Below are positions 19,801 through 28,805 of a stretch of DNA of 64,000 nt, piece after piece (position 1 is the stretch's first letter; the number at the start of each line of letters is the position of its first letter). The DNA comes from Actinacidiphila glaucinigra (GTDB taxonomy: Bacteria; Actinomycetota; Actinomycetes; Streptomycetales; Streptomycetaceae): assembly GCF_900188405.1 (NCBI RefSeq), contig NZ_FZOF01000007.1, positions 186,001 through 250,000 of the forward strand. The letters are read 5' to 3'. The position numbers and the translations under genes are program-made. The notes under the pieces are model-generated. The model did no database searches. It was not told the DNA's origin and worked only from the letters and a program-made list of their open reading frames with translations.

Positions 19801-19975
19801 CGAACCCGCACCCACTCACCGGCCCCACCCACCCACTCCCGGCACGAAAGTAATGCGAGGGTCGAGATGTCCGGCCGGCCGGACACCGCCCGGCGCGCGG
19901 CCTCGGATTCAACGGCGTCGGTTAGGGTGCCCCGGGGGCGGGAGCGCCGGGAGCGGTTCGAGGTGGGGAGCGGCT

Positions 19976-21796
19976 GTGCACGATCATCCGGAGGGTCGCG
20001 AGAGCGGGGCGCGCCTGGAGGCGGAGGGCGACGTGGCCACCGCGCGCATCGCGCTGGCCGGGGGCGATCTCGGGCACGCCGCCCGGCACCTGGAGGACGC
20101 CCTGGCGCGCGACCCCGGACTCCCCGAGATCCACGAGGCGCTGGCCGAGTTCGCCGCGCGTGTCGGGGGCGCGGAAGCGGCGCTGACGTACTTCGCCCCC
20201 GAGGAGCGGGCGTTCATCGGAACCGTGGCGGCGCGCGGCCACCTCTGCGCGGTCGCGGGCCACTGGGACGAGGCCGTCGGCCTGCTCGCCCAGTGCGCCG
20301 GGCACGAACCGCAGCGGGCTTGGCTGGACGTGGCGTGGCTGTGCCGCCCCGGCATCGCGGAGCTCGTCGCGCCGGACACCGTGGCCCGCGCGGCGGCGCG
20401 CGTCGCGCCGCAACTGCCCGACCCGGTCGACGAGGAGCGGCGCGGTCCGCTGCTGCCGCTGCTCGACCTGGTCCGCGCGAGCGCCGCGCGCCATCCCGAC
20501 CACACGATGCTGCTGTGGTGCGGTTCCACCCTCGCCCGCCGCATGGGCGGCACCGAGGAGGCGGTGGGCTGGGCGCGGCGCTCGTACGAGCTCGAACCCT
20601 CCCACCCCGCCGCGGTGATGCTCGGCTACGCGCTGCGCAGCGCCGGCCGTTCGGAGGAGGCGCTGGAGGTCTGGCGGCGCGAGGTCGCCCGCGACCCCTC
20701 CGACCTCGACCTGTACGTCGACATCGCCGAACTGCTGGACGGCCTCGGCCGTCCCGCCGAGGGTGTGGCGTGGGCCGAGCGGGCGCTGGCGGCCGACCCC
20801 TCGCACCCCAAGGCGGCCCCCGCGGTGCACGCGCTGCGCCACGCCGTCGAGCCGGACCTGCGGCATCTGGTCGCCCTCGCCGACCACCTGCGGGCCGAGC
20901 CCGGGCACGGCTACGCCGCGGACCTCCTGGCCCGGCTGAGCCAGGGCACGCCCTGGCTCAACTGGATACCCGGCGGCAACGAGGCCGTCGTCAGCCTCCT
21001 GCACCAGGCGCTCGGGCAGTCCGTGCCGGGCGACGCCGGGCTGACGCTGACCATCTCCGCGCTGGAGCCGCCGAGCGCGCTGCTCGCGCTCCGCGCCGCC
21101 TATCCGAACGCGGTGACCGAGATCCAGTCCGTGCCCGAACCGGACCTGCGGATCCCCCCGCGCCCCGTGGAGGTCGCGCTCTGGGCCTACGAGGGCACGA
21201 CCGCGCGGCCCGCCGTGCGCCCGCCGTCCCCGGAGGCGGCCGAAGCGGTGCGCCGTCTGGCGTGGCACGGCTGGCCGCATCTGGTCGCCGCCTACGACGA
21301 CGCGGTGGCGCTCTCCGCGCTCGACCCCGAGGACCTGCTGGGTGTGCTCGTCCACCCGCCGGCCCCGCGTGAGGACGAGATGGGCCGCGCGCTCGCCGCC
21401 CAGGCCCCCGACCTGTGGATCCGCTGCGTGCAGGTGTGGGCGTGCCTGGGCCTGGCGCACCACCGCACGGACGAGCCCTGGGCCGTCTCGCGGCGCCGCG
21501 CGCTGCTCGTGGACGTGCTGAACAACGCCGAGGACTGGGTGTGCGAGGCGGCCGCGCTCGCGATCGTCGCGACCGCCTGGACCGACCCCGCCGTGCGCAA
21601 GGACGCCGCCGAGCTGGTCGGGCGCCGGCTTCTGGACGCCCTTAAGGCGCGGCGGACCCGGGTCGTCACCCTGACCTGGTCGCTGTGCCATCTGGCCCTG
21701 GCCACCCCGGAGCTGATCCCGCAGGTCGCCGCGCTCGCCACCGACATCCTGCGCATGATCGACACGGAGGACGAGGAGGTTGCCGCTGGGGAGTAG
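19976..21796 (+). CDS. tetratricopeptide-repeat protein
   Basis: A 606-residue soluble protein with TPR-like repeats in its N-terminal half: GDLGHAARHLEDALARDPGL, GTEEAVGWARRSYELEPSHP, GRSEEALEVWRREVARDPSD and GRPAEGVAWAERALAADPSH all show the A-x(3)-L and P-x spacing of TPR helices. The C-terminal half (from about residue 330) lacks recognisable repeats and contains PWLNWIPGGNEAVVSLL and an all-helical end. Function unknown; repeats imply protein-protein contacts. The GTG at 19976 follows GGGGAGCGGCT. It starts about 175 bp after the large inverted repeat, so its promoter lies between 19801 and 19975. Confidence 0.82.
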   Translation: MHDHPEGRESGARLEAEGDVATARIALAGGDLGHAARHLEDALARDPGLPEIHEALAEFAARVGGAEAALTYFAPEERAFIGTVAARGHLCAVAGHWDEAVGLLAQCAGHEPQRAWLDVAWLCRPGIAELVAPDTVARAAARVAPQLPDPVDEERRGPLLPLLDLVRASAARHPDHTMLLWCGSTLARRMGGTEEAVGWARRSYELEPSHPAAVMLGYALRSAGRSEEALEVWRREVARDPSDLDLYVDIAELLDGLGRPAEGVAWAERALAADPSHPKAAPAVHALRHAVEPDLRHLVALADHLRAEPGHGYAADLLARLSQGTPWLNWIPGGNEAVVSLLHQALGQSVPGDAGLTLTISALEPPSALLALRAAYPNAVTEIQSVPEPDLRIPPRPVEVALWAYEGTTARPAVRPPSPEAAEAVRRLAWHGWPHLVAAYDDAVALSALDPEDLLGVLVHPPAPREDEMGRALAAQAPDLWIRCVQVWACLGLAHHRTDEPWAVSRRRALLVDVLNNAEDWVCEAAALAIVATAWTDPAVRKDAAELVGRRLLDALKARRTRVVTLTWSLCHLALATPELIPQVAALATDILRMIDTEDEEVAAGE

Positions 21797-21808
21797 CCGG
21801 CGGCGACG

Positions 21809-22555
21809 CTACAGACCGCCGGAGACGCGCAGCACGGCGCCCGTGGTGTACGACGCGTCCGGCGACATCAGCCACGCCACCGCGCCGGCGACCTCGTCCG
21901 GCTCCCCGGGCCGCCGCATGGGCACGCGGTCCGGGTTGCGCCAGGGGCGTTCGGGGTCGCCCATGGCGGCGTGGATGTCGGTCACGATCATGCCGGGCTG
22001 CACGGAGTTGACGCGTACGCCGTCCGGCGCCAGCTCCTTGGCGAGGCCCACGGTCAGGGCGTCGACCGCGGCCTTGCTGGCGGCGTAGTGCACGTACTCC
22101 CCGGGACCGCCGAGCGTCGCGGCGCCGGAGGAGATGTTGACGATGGCGCCGCCCCGGCCGCCGTGCCGGGTGGACATCTCCAGCGCCGCGCGCCGGGCGC
22201 ACAGGATCGCGCCCATGACGTTGACGTCGATCACCCTGCGCATGACGTCGACCGGGGTCTCGGTGAACCGCCCCAGCGGCCCGGTGACGCCGGCGTTGTT
22301 GACCAGGCCCGTCACCGCGCCGAGCTGCTCGCCCACCGTGTCGAAGAGCGCGTCCACCTGCGCGGCGTCGCTGGTGTCGACGCGCACCACGACGCAGCGG
22401 GCGCCCGTGTCCCGGACCTTGCGGGCGGTGTCCTCGGCGGCGTCGGCGTCCTTCTCGTAACCGATGCCTACGGCGTGCCCCTCGCGGGCCAGCCGCAGGG
22501 CGACCGCCGCGCCGATGCCGCGGCCGCCTCCGGTGACCACCGTGACCGGACCCAT
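21809..22555 (-). CDS. SDR family oxidoreductase
   Basis: A 248-residue classical short-chain dehydrogenase/reductase. The Rossmann glycine motif TGGGRGIG is at 8-15, NNAG at 86-89, the catalytic Ser in ISSGA near 142, and the catalytic pair Tyr157/Lys161 in YAASK. The C-terminus ASYTTGAVLRVSGGL is typical of the FabG-like branch. It reduces a ketone or oxidises an alcohol with NAD(P)H; the residue after the second strand (GYEKDADAA) does not decide the cofactor. The ATG at 22555 has GGGAG eight to ten bases upstream; longer frames upstream lack support. Convergent with the TPR gene, 12 bp apart. Confidence 0.92.
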   Translation of the reverse strand: MGPVTVVTGGGRGIGAAVALRLAREGHAVGIGYEKDADAAEDTARKVRDTGARCVVVRVDTSDAAQVDALFDTVGEQLGAVTGLVNNAGVTGPLGRFTETPVDVMRRVIDVNVMGAILCARRAALEMSTRHGGRGGAIVNISSGAATLGGPGEYVHYAASKAAVDALTVGLAKELAPDGVRVNSVQPGMIVTDIHAAMGDPERPWRNPDRVPMRRPGEPDEVAGAVAWLMSPDASYTTGAVLRVSGGL

Positions 22556-22683
22556 GGCAGCTCCCTCGCTCGACGTGATCACGAACGCTACCAGCGGACG
22601 AACGGCGCATGACGGGCGCGAACACCTCGTGAACGGTGCGCGGTCCCGCCGTCCGGGCACGGCCGGGCCCCTGAGCATTGGTC

Positions 22684-22712
22684 TTGACCAACTCGGAGGG
22701 CAGCTCTATCGT
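22684..22712 (+). promoter_or_regulatory. sigma70-like promoter of GntR gene
   Basis: TTGACC at 22684-22689 and TATCGT at 22707-22712 are separated by 17 bp, a good match to a housekeeping (HrdB-type) promoter. It lies about 92 bp before the GTG of the GntR gene; the leader contains the AT-rich stretch CCTTTAATAAAGAGC, unusual for this genome. Confidence 0.55.
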
Positions 22713-22804
22713 CGCCTAGTAGTGCAAGAACCTTTAATAAAGAGCCGTTCGGAAACAAGGCTGAACAAACCCCGGACGGCGTCAGGCGGATTGCGGAGGA
22801 CAGG

Positions 22805-23569
22805 GTGGGGACCACGCAGCTCGAGAACGTGCCGGAGCCCAAGTACTGGCACCTCAAGACCGTCCTCGTCGACGCGCTCGACTCCGAGTTCGAGGTCGGT
22901 GAGATCCTCCCCAACGAGCGTGATCTCGCCGCCCGTTTCGGTGTCGCCCGGGCCACCCTGCGCCAGGCGCTGGAGCAGCTGGAGCTCGAGGGCCGCCTGC
23001 AGCGCCGCCGCGGCGTGGGCACCACGGTCGCCCCGCCCCGCATGGGCGTCTCCGTCGGCCCGTCGAGCGGCAGCTGGCCCGGGGCCACCGGTGACGCCTG
23101 GCGCACCGTGGGCTGCGTCGAGGCCGCCGCCCCGGCCGCCGTCGCGGACGTGCTCGGCACCGACGCCGACGAGGCGGTGCACACCGTCCGCCGGGTCCGC
23201 TCGATGGGCGGCCAGTCCGTCGCCACGGAGCTGCTCTACGTCCCCCGGGCCTCCGTTCCCGGCCTTCCCGGCGACCTGACTCCGGCCGACCACGCCCCCG
23301 CCGTCCTGCGGGAGTTGCACGCCGTCGAACTCGACGGCGACGACCGGGCCGTGGAGCTGGGGTCGGCCCGCGCCGAGGACGCCAAGCAGCTCGACCGGCT
23401 GCCCGGCGCCGCCGTGCTGGTCGTCACCACCCGCTACTTCAGCGGCGGACGCGTGGCGGCGGTGGCCGTCGCCACCTACCGCGCCGACACCTGCCGGCTG
23501 ACGTTCGGCGACAGCGGCGCGATGGAGATCACCCACCACGGCCAGGAGCGGCACGCGGCCGCGTCGTGA
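22805..23569 (+). CDS. GntR family transcriptional regulator (HutC/DasR-like)
   Basis: A 254-residue regulator. Residues 12-75 are a GntR winged helix: KYWHLKTVLVDALDSEFEVG, ILPNERDLAARFGVARATLRQ, LEGRLQRRRGVGTTV. The C-terminal part has the UTRA fold of the HutC subfamily (AVHTVRRVRSMGGQSVATELLYVP), which binds sugars, amino-sugar phosphates or similar small molecules. No partner enzyme or transporter is adjacent, so the effector cannot be inferred. The leader and promoter upstream suggest the protein is expressed from its own 5' region, with GAGGACAGG before GTG as ribosome binding site. Confidence 0.92.
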   Translation: MGTTQLENVPEPKYWHLKTVLVDALDSEFEVGEILPNERDLAARFGVARATLRQALEQLELEGRLQRRRGVGTTVAPPRMGVSVGPSSGSWPGATGDAWRTVGCVEAAAPAAVADVLGTDADEAVHTVRRVRSMGGQSVATELLYVPRASVPGLPGDLTPADHAPAVLRELHAVELDGDDRAVELGSARAEDAKQLDRLPGAAVLVVTTRYFSGGRVAAVAVATYRADTCRLTFGDSGAMEITHHGQERHAAAS

Positions 23570-23594
23570 CCCCGGCGCCGCCCGTCCCGTCCGC

Positions 23595-25217
23595 TCAGTA
23601 GAAGCGGCCCGTGTTGGCGTCCTTGGCGCCGCCGCTGCCGGACGGCACGGGCAGCGGGTGCCCGGAGCAGCTGACGTCCCGGTCGCCCGCGGCGCCGGAC
23701 ACCAGGTAGCGGTCGACGCGTGCGGTGACGCACTCGTTCCAGAAGCTGATCAGGCCGTGCGAGCCCCGCCCCGCCTCGGTGATCATCCGTGAGCCCGGCA
23801 GCCTGCGGTGCAGCTCCAGCGCGCCCTCGTACGGCGTCGCCGCGTCCCGTTCCGACTGGACGATCAGCACCGGCGGCAGCCCCGACCCGGGGCGGGCCCC
23901 GACGTCCACCGCCCGCCCGCCCTCGACCGGCCACGAGGCGCAGGGCAGGTTGAGCCAGGCGTTCGCCCAGGTCTCGAAGGGGTGCTGCCGGGCGACCCGT
24001 GAGTTGTCGCGGTCCCACACGTTCCAGTCGCGCGGCCACCCCGCGTCCGAGCACTCCACCGCCAGGTAGACCGCCTCGCTGTTCTCCTCGTCCTTCGCCG
24101 CCCCGGGGTCGGGGGCGGCCGCGGCGATCAGCGGGTCGTCGTCCCCGCGCAGGTAGCGCGAGAGCAGATGGGCGAAGGAGACCCAGCGCTGGTCGTAGTA
24201 CGCGGCCTGGACCGCCGCCGAGTGCAGTTCCCCGGCCCCCACCTTGCCGGCCGGGCGCTTGCCGAGCATGCGCATCGCCCGGTCGAAGTTCGCCTGCACA
24301 CGGCCCGGCGTCCGGCCGAGGCCGTACACGGCGTCGTGCCCGGCCACCCAGGCGCGCCAGTCCGCCCAGCGGCGCTCGAAGGCCACGTCCTGGGCGAGGT
24401 TGGCGCCGTACCAGACGCCGCGCGGGTCGGGGTTGACGACGCTGTCCACGACCATGCGGCGCACGTGCGAGGGGAAGAGGGTGGCGTACACCGCGCCCAG
24501 GTAGGTGCCGTAGGAGACGCCGTAGTAGTTGAGGCGCGGCTCGCCGAGGGCGGCGCGGATGACGTCGAGGTCCCGCGCCAGGTCCGCGGTGCGCATGTTC
24601 CGCATGAGTGCGCCGCCCCGCGCTCCGCAGCGCTCGGCCTTGCGGCGGGCCTCCGCGCGCTTGGCGGCCTTCACCGCGGCGGTGGCCTGGCGCGGGTCGG
24701 CCCCGGGGGCGTGCGGGGTGGCCGCCGGGTCCTGGCAGGACAGGGGCGCGGAGTGGCCCACCCCGCGCGGGTCGAAGCCCACCAGGTCGTACGTCCTGGC
24801 CGCGGTCTCCCAGACCTTGCGGGTGACCGCCCCCACCCCGGGCCGGCCCACCGAGGGGAACCAGAGCCCCGACGCGCCGGGGCCGCCCGGGTTGAACACC
24901 AGGGATCCCTGCCGGACGGAGGCGGGGCCGGCGGCGCGCAGTCGGCTCACGAGCAGGCCGATCTTCGCGCCGCCCGGTTCCGTGTAGTCCACGGGGACCC
25001 GGACCGTGCCGCACTGCACCGGCGCCTTGAGTCCGCTGTCCGCCGGGCACGCCCCGAAGTCGATCCCGGTGGCCCCGGCCGCCCGGGCGGCCACCGAGGC
25101 CCCCGCCATCCGCAACTGCTCGGTGACCACGGGCTCCGGGAAGTGCGCGGCGGCCGGGGCGGTCGCCGCGCCGGCCGTCAGCACCACGGACACTGCCAGG
25201 ACCACTGCTCGCCGCAC
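23595..25217 (-). CDS. secreted alpha/beta-hydrolase, tripeptidyl aminopeptidase (Tap) family
   Basis: A 540-residue serine hydrolase of peptidase family S33 as found in Streptomyces Tap enzymes. An N-terminal signal peptide is evident (RRAVVLAVSVVLTAGAATAPAAA, cleavage near residue 24). The oxyanion loop FNPGGPGASG, the nucleophile elbow GVSYGTYLG (Ser235), the acid in QSERDAATPY and the His in GRGSHGLISFW form the catalytic machinery. It removes short N-terminal peptides from extracellular proteins. It is paralogous to the gene at 60001-61602: both share FDPRGVGHSAP and SVVNP blocks. The GTG at 25217 follows GAAAGGGCG. Convergent with the GntR gene, 25 bp apart. Confidence 0.9.
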   Translation of the reverse strand: MRRAVVLAVSVVLTAGAATAPAAAHFPEPVVTEQLRMAGASVAARAAGATGIDFGACPADSGLKAPVQCGTVRVPVDYTEPGGAKIGLLVSRLRAAGPASVRQGSLVFNPGGPGASGLWFPSVGRPGVGAVTRKVWETAARTYDLVGFDPRGVGHSAPLSCQDPAATPHAPGADPRQATAAVKAAKRAEARRKAERCGARGGALMRNMRTADLARDLDVIRAALGEPRLNYYGVSYGTYLGAVYATLFPSHVRRMVVDSVVNPDPRGVWYGANLAQDVAFERRWADWRAWVAGHDAVYGLGRTPGRVQANFDRAMRMLGKRPAGKVGAGELHSAAVQAAYYDQRWVSFAHLLSRYLRGDDDPLIAAAAPDPGAAKDEENSEAVYLAVECSDAGWPRDWNVWDRDNSRVARQHPFETWANAWLNLPCASWPVEGGRAVDVGARPGSGLPPVLIVQSERDAATPYEGALELHRRLPGSRMITEAGRGSHGLISFWNECVTARVDRYLVSGAAGDRDVSCSGHPLPVPSGSGGAKDANTGRFY

Positions 25218-25438
25218 GCGGACGCCCTTTCGCCGGCCGCGCCCGCCGGCGCGGCACGCTCGCCGATGCGACGGATCGTCGGCTGGTCGGACAACCCGGC
25301 AAAGCAGGCAGGCCGATGAGCCGTGGAATTTCGCCCGTATTGCCCTGGCCGGGTCCCGTGGCCCTGCCGCCTCGGGGACCGCCGCCTCCGTCCGCTGTCC
25401 CCGTCCGCGCCTCCGTTCGCGCTTCCGCCGCGCGCGGT

Positions 25439-26596
25439 TCAGCGGCCGAGCAGCGAGGTCCGGGCCACCGCGAACAACTGCTCCTCGACGTGGTCGAGCG
25501 CGAGCCGCAGTGCCCCCGTGGCGACCGCCTCGTGCCCCAGCGCCGAGAGCGCCACCTCCGGGGGCCGCAGGCAGTAGCGCGCCAACTCGGTGCGCAGCGG
25601 CTCCAGTACGCCGTCCAGCCCGGCCGCCCAGCCGCCGATCACGACCAGCTCCGGGTCGATGGCCTGCACCAGCGCCGCCACGTCGTGCACCAGGCGCTGC
25701 AGGAACCGGTCGAAGGCCTCCCGCGCCTGGACGTCCCCCGACCTGGCGAGCGCGAAGACCTCGGCCACCGCGGACTCGTCCAGCGGGTGCAGCGGCGTCC
25801 CCGTCGTGGACAGCAGCCGTTCCGGCCTCGCCTCGCGGCCCAGCAGGTGAAGCGCCCCGATCTCGCCCGCGGCCCCGCCGAAGCCGCGGTGCAGCCGGCC
25901 CCCGATCAGCGACCCTGCCCCGGGGCTGAGGCCCGCCAGCACGAACACCACGTCGTCGGTGCCGACGGCCGCGCCCTTCCAGTGCTCGGCGACGGCCGCG
26001 GCGTTCGCGTCGTTCTCCACCAGCACCGGGCAGCGGAACGACCGGCGCAACCGCTCGCCCAGCGGCAGCCCCGTCCAGCCGGGCAGCGCCGTGCTCAGCC
26101 GCACCGCGCCGTCGGTCTCCACGATCCCCGGGCTGCCCACACCGACCGCCCACAGAGTGCTGCGCGCCACACCGGCCTTGCGCAGCAGCTCGGCGACGGT
26201 GCCGCGGACCCGCTCCAGGCGCTCCTCGGCCGGCAGCGCGTCGGCGACGTCGTGCGTCAGCGAGCCGAGGACACGGCCGCTCAGGTCCGAGAGCAGCGCC
26301 CGGATCTGCCGGGCCCCGATCTCGACGCCCAGCAGGTGCCCCGCCTCCGCGTGGAAGCGGAACCTGCGGGCCGGGCGGCCCTGTTTGCGGGCGTCAGCGG
26401 GCTCCTGCGGCGCCTCCACCACCAGGCCCGACTCCGCCAGGCCCTCGATCACGCCCTCGACCGTGGGCCGCGAGAGCCCCGTCGTCTGCACCAGTTCGGT
26501 CAGGCTCACGGCGGGCTCGCCGCGCAGCGCGTGGAGCACCACCGCGGAATTGATCCGCCGGAGCAGGGACGGGTCCCCGCCGCTGAGCCGCCCCAA
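25439..26596 (-). CDS. ROK family transcriptional regulator
   Basis: A 385-residue ROK repressor-type protein. The N-terminal winged helix (about 10-65) has SLTELVQTTGLSRPTVEGVI as its helix-turn-helix. The C-terminal ASKHA sugar-kinase-like fold shows GVEIGARQIRALLSDLSG, VGSPGIVE, ENDANAAAVAEHW and the DPELVVIGG strand. The usual ROK zinc motif CxCGxxGCxE is missing: at that place the protein reads GGAAGEIGALHL, so the zinc site is lost. Ligand is presumably a sugar or sugar phosphate. The start is a TTG at 26596, preceded by GGGAGGACGTACG. Divergent from a small hypothetical gene. Confidence 0.9.
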   Translation of the reverse strand: MGRLSGGDPSLLRRINSAVVLHALRGEPAVSLTELVQTTGLSRPTVEGVIEGLAESGLVVEAPQEPADARKQGRPARRFRFHAEAGHLLGVEIGARQIRALLSDLSGRVLGSLTHDVADALPAEERLERVRGTVAELLRKAGVARSTLWAVGVGSPGIVETDGAVRLSTALPGWTGLPLGERLRRSFRCPVLVENDANAAAVAEHWKGAAVGTDDVVFVLAGLSPGAGSLIGGRLHRGFGGAAGEIGALHLLGREARPERLLSTTGTPLHPLDESAVAEVFALARSGDVQAREAFDRFLQRLVHDVAALVQAIDPELVVIGGWAAGLDGVLEPLRTELARYCLRPPEVALSALGHEAVATGALRLALDHVEEQLFAVARTSLLGR

Positions 26597-26724
26597 CGTA
26601 CGTCCTCCCTGCTCGTGCGCGTGTTGGCCGGATCGTACCCGTCCCGGCGGCCCGCGGCGAGTGGCACCGGCACAGGGTTACTGACTCGATGTCAAGTGTC
26701 ACAGGCGCGGGGTTTACTGGAGCC

Positions 26725-27171
26725 ATGGACCTGCCCGGCCATGTGGCCACCGTCGACGCGCTGCGCGCCCGCCCCTTCCCGGCGCGCGAAGAGCGCTCCG
26801 GCGCGGTCGAAAGCGGCCCCGGTTACCACATAGCGGACCTCCGGATCGCCGAGGAGTTCTGGGACGCCGACGGGGACCCGGCGGACAGGCGGCAGGCCGA
26901 GGACGACATGGAAGCCGAGTGCCAGGCGCTGGTCGAGGTGTTCACGGAGCGCTGGGGCGCGCCGGAGACGGTCGACCTCGCCGCCCACCTCGAACGCCTC
27001 GTCGAGGGCGAGCCGGTGCCGAGCCCGCTCCGCACCCTGTGCAACTACGCCCACGAGGCGTGGGCCTGGCGCGTCGACGGCCGCTGGATCGGGGTGTGCG
27101 TCGGGCAGTGGGACCGGGAGCTGCCCCTCCAACTCGTCGCCGCCGTCGGCGACGCCGCGTCCGTACCCTGA
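26725..27171 (+). CDS. conserved hypothetical protein
   Basis: A 148-residue acidic soluble protein with no recognised family. It contains HIADLRIAEEFWDADGDPAD, a helical acidic stretch EAECQALVEVFTERWG, and an aromatic C-terminal strand pair (HEAWAWRVDGRWIGVCVGQWDRELPLQ) reminiscent of small Streptomyces proteins of unknown function. No signal or membrane segment. The ATG at 26725 (MDLPGHV) is preferred to an upstream in-frame ATG at 26689, since GGAG lies just ahead of it. Its position divergent from the ROK regulator suggests possible shared control. Confidence 0.7.
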   Translation: MDLPGHVATVDALRARPFPAREERSGAVESGPGYHIADLRIAEEFWDADGDPADRRQAEDDMEAECQALVEVFTERWGAPETVDLAAHLERLVEGEPVPSPLRTLCNYAHEAWAWRVDGRWIGVCVGQWDRELPLQLVAAVGDAASVP

Positions 27172-27349
27172 CCGCGTCGAACCCCTCGACGCCCCGCCGC
27201 GCGCCCACTACCCTTTGCCCGGAACAGCCTGATGTGTCATCAAGCGCGACGACTCCCGCCCCGCGGGCCCGGCACACACGGCGCGCACCGCTGGCACGGC
27301 TGACACAGCGATCCCGGCGCCATGGCGCCGTGCCGTACCGGGGGCCGTC
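27172..27349. promoter_or_regulatory. upstream region of DUF1906 gene with palindrome
   Basis: This 178 bp gap contains the perfect palindrome TGATG-TGT-CATCA at 27229-27241, preceded by an AACAGCC block. Such a symmetrical site ~110 bp before a secreted-protein gene is a candidate operator; the regulator is unknown. No gene is seen. Confidence 0.35.
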
Positions 27350-28693
27350 ATGCCGAACCCGAACCTCCTGCGCCGTGCCGCGAGAAGACTCCTCGCCGCC
27401 TCCTCCGCCCTCGTCCTGGGCGGCGCCACCGCACTCGTCCTCGCCCCCGCCGCCTCAGCCGAGCCCGCCACCCCGGCGGGCTACCCCGCGGGGGCGAGCG
27501 CCACCCGGTACGCGGGGCTCGCCTTCGACACGTGCACCGCGCCGGCCCTGTCCACGATCCAGGCCTGGAACGCCTCCCCGTACCGCGCACTCGGCGTGTA
27601 CATATCGGGCGTCAACCGCACTTGCGCCCAGCCGCAGCTCACGGCCGCCTGGGTCACCTCCGTGACCAGGCTCAAGTGGCGCCTGCTGCCGATACACAAG
27701 GGCCTGCAGCCGCCCTGCGGCGCCCGGCCCGGCGACGCCAAGATCAGCACCACCGCCGGCTCGGCGCGGACCCAGGGCACCAGGGCCGCCGCCGAGGCCG
27801 TCGCCGCGGCCAAGGCGCTGGGCATGCGGCCCGGCAGCGCCCTCTACAACGACATCGAGCACTACACCCAGACCGACGCCGCCTGCCGCACCGGCGTGCT
27901 CACCTATCTGTCGGCCTGGACGAAGGAACTCCACCGGCTGGGCTACGTGTCCGGCGTCTACATGAACCTCAACCTGGGCGCCAAGCAGCTCGCCGACGTC
28001 TACACCTCGGCCTCCTACGCCCGCCCCGACGCCCTGTGGATCGCCCGCTACGACGGCGCCGACACCCTCAAGGGCTGGAGCGGCGTCGCCGACGCCAAGT
28101 GGCCCGTCCACCAGCGCGCGAAGCAGTACCGCGGCAGCCACGACGAGACCTACGGCGGCGTCACCGTCAACATCGACAACGACCGGCTCGACGCGCCCGT
28201 CGCCACCGTCGCCCTCACCTACAGCGTGACGAGTTCCACCGCCCTCAAGGCCCGCAGCGGTCCCTCGACGGCCCATCCCGTCGTCACCACCCACCCGCCC
28301 GGTTCCTCCCTGAGCGTGGTCTGCCAGACCCCGGGGCTGAAGGTCAGCACCACGTCCGTGTGGGACAAGCTCACCGACGGCACCTATGTCAGCGACCACT
28401 ACGTCAGCACCCCGTCGGCCACGGGCTACAGCGCCCCCCTGCCGCGCTGCGTCCTCCCGTACCAGGTCACGGCGACCGGCGGCCTCACCGAACGCAGCGG
28501 CCCGGGCACCTCCCACGCCGCCAAGGGCACCTCGCCGAACGGCGCCCTCGCCTGGGTCGTCTGCCAGAAGTCCGGCTCCAAGGTCGGCACGACCAAGATC
28601 TGGGACCGTTTCGACAACGGCCGCTACGTCTCCGACCACTACGTGGCCACACCCTCCGCCACGACCTGGAGCAAGCCCCTCCCGCGCTGCTGA
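27350..28693 (+). CDS. secreted DUF1906 glycoside-hydrolase-like protein with two SH3-like domains
   Basis: A 447-residue exported protein. A signal peptide with Arg-rich start (RRAARRLLAASSALVLGG...ASA, cleavage near residue 37) is followed by a DUF1906 domain (about 50-280), a TIM-barrel fold related to GH25 lysozymes: AGLAFDTCTAP at its start, ALYNDIEHY carrying acidic residues at the expected catalytic strand, and VSGVYMNLN. Two tandem SH3b-type repeats follow (about 285-370 and 372-447); each contains RSGPST/RSGPGT, and each ends WDK/RF-DG/NGRYVSDHYV. SH3b repeats usually bind peptidoglycan. A cell-wall or surface glycan hydrolase role is plausible. Confidence 0.88.
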   Translation: MPNPNLLRRAARRLLAASSALVLGGATALVLAPAASAEPATPAGYPAGASATRYAGLAFDTCTAPALSTIQAWNASPYRALGVYISGVNRTCAQPQLTAAWVTSVTRLKWRLLPIHKGLQPPCGARPGDAKISTTAGSARTQGTRAAAEAVAAAKALGMRPGSALYNDIEHYTQTDAACRTGVLTYLSAWTKELHRLGYVSGVYMNLNLGAKQLADVYTSASYARPDALWIARYDGADTLKGWSGVADAKWPVHQRAKQYRGSHDETYGGVTVNIDNDRLDAPVATVALTYSVTSSTALKARSGPSTAHPVVTTHPPGSSLSVVCQTPGLKVSTTSVWDKLTDGTYVSDHYVSTPSATGYSAPLPRCVLPYQVTATGGLTERSGPGTSHAAKGTSPNGALAWVVCQKSGSKVGTTKIWDRFDNGRYVSDHYVATPSATTWSKPLPRC

Positions 28694-28713
28694 ACCCCGC
28701 ACGGCGTCAAGGG

Positions 28714-28738
28714 GAAAGCCCGTTCGGCGTACGGGTTT
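28714..28738 (+). terminator. weak hairpin after DUF1906 gene
   Basis: GAAAGCCCG at 28714-28722 and CGGGTTTC at 28731-28738 pair with one bulged G and an 8-base loop, 21 bp after the DUF1906 stop. It is a candidate terminator before ribB. It does not match an FMN riboswitch. Confidence 0.4.
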
Positions 28739-28805
28739 CTCAAGTTCCCTCGTTCGGTCACCGATGCATCCCGCGGGGGGTGGATCCGACGAAGGGACGA
28801 TTCCT

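Noticed and set aside
19353..19886. Open frames within the large inverted repeat
   Set aside because: Their products mirror each other because of the repeat and are Gly/Arg/Pro-rich; codon bias is absent.
28694..28805. FMN riboswitch before ribB
   Set aside because: The region is 112 bp and has none of the RFN conserved blocks such as AGGGTGAGATTCCC or the GGCGGT core; only a weak terminator-like hairpin is present.
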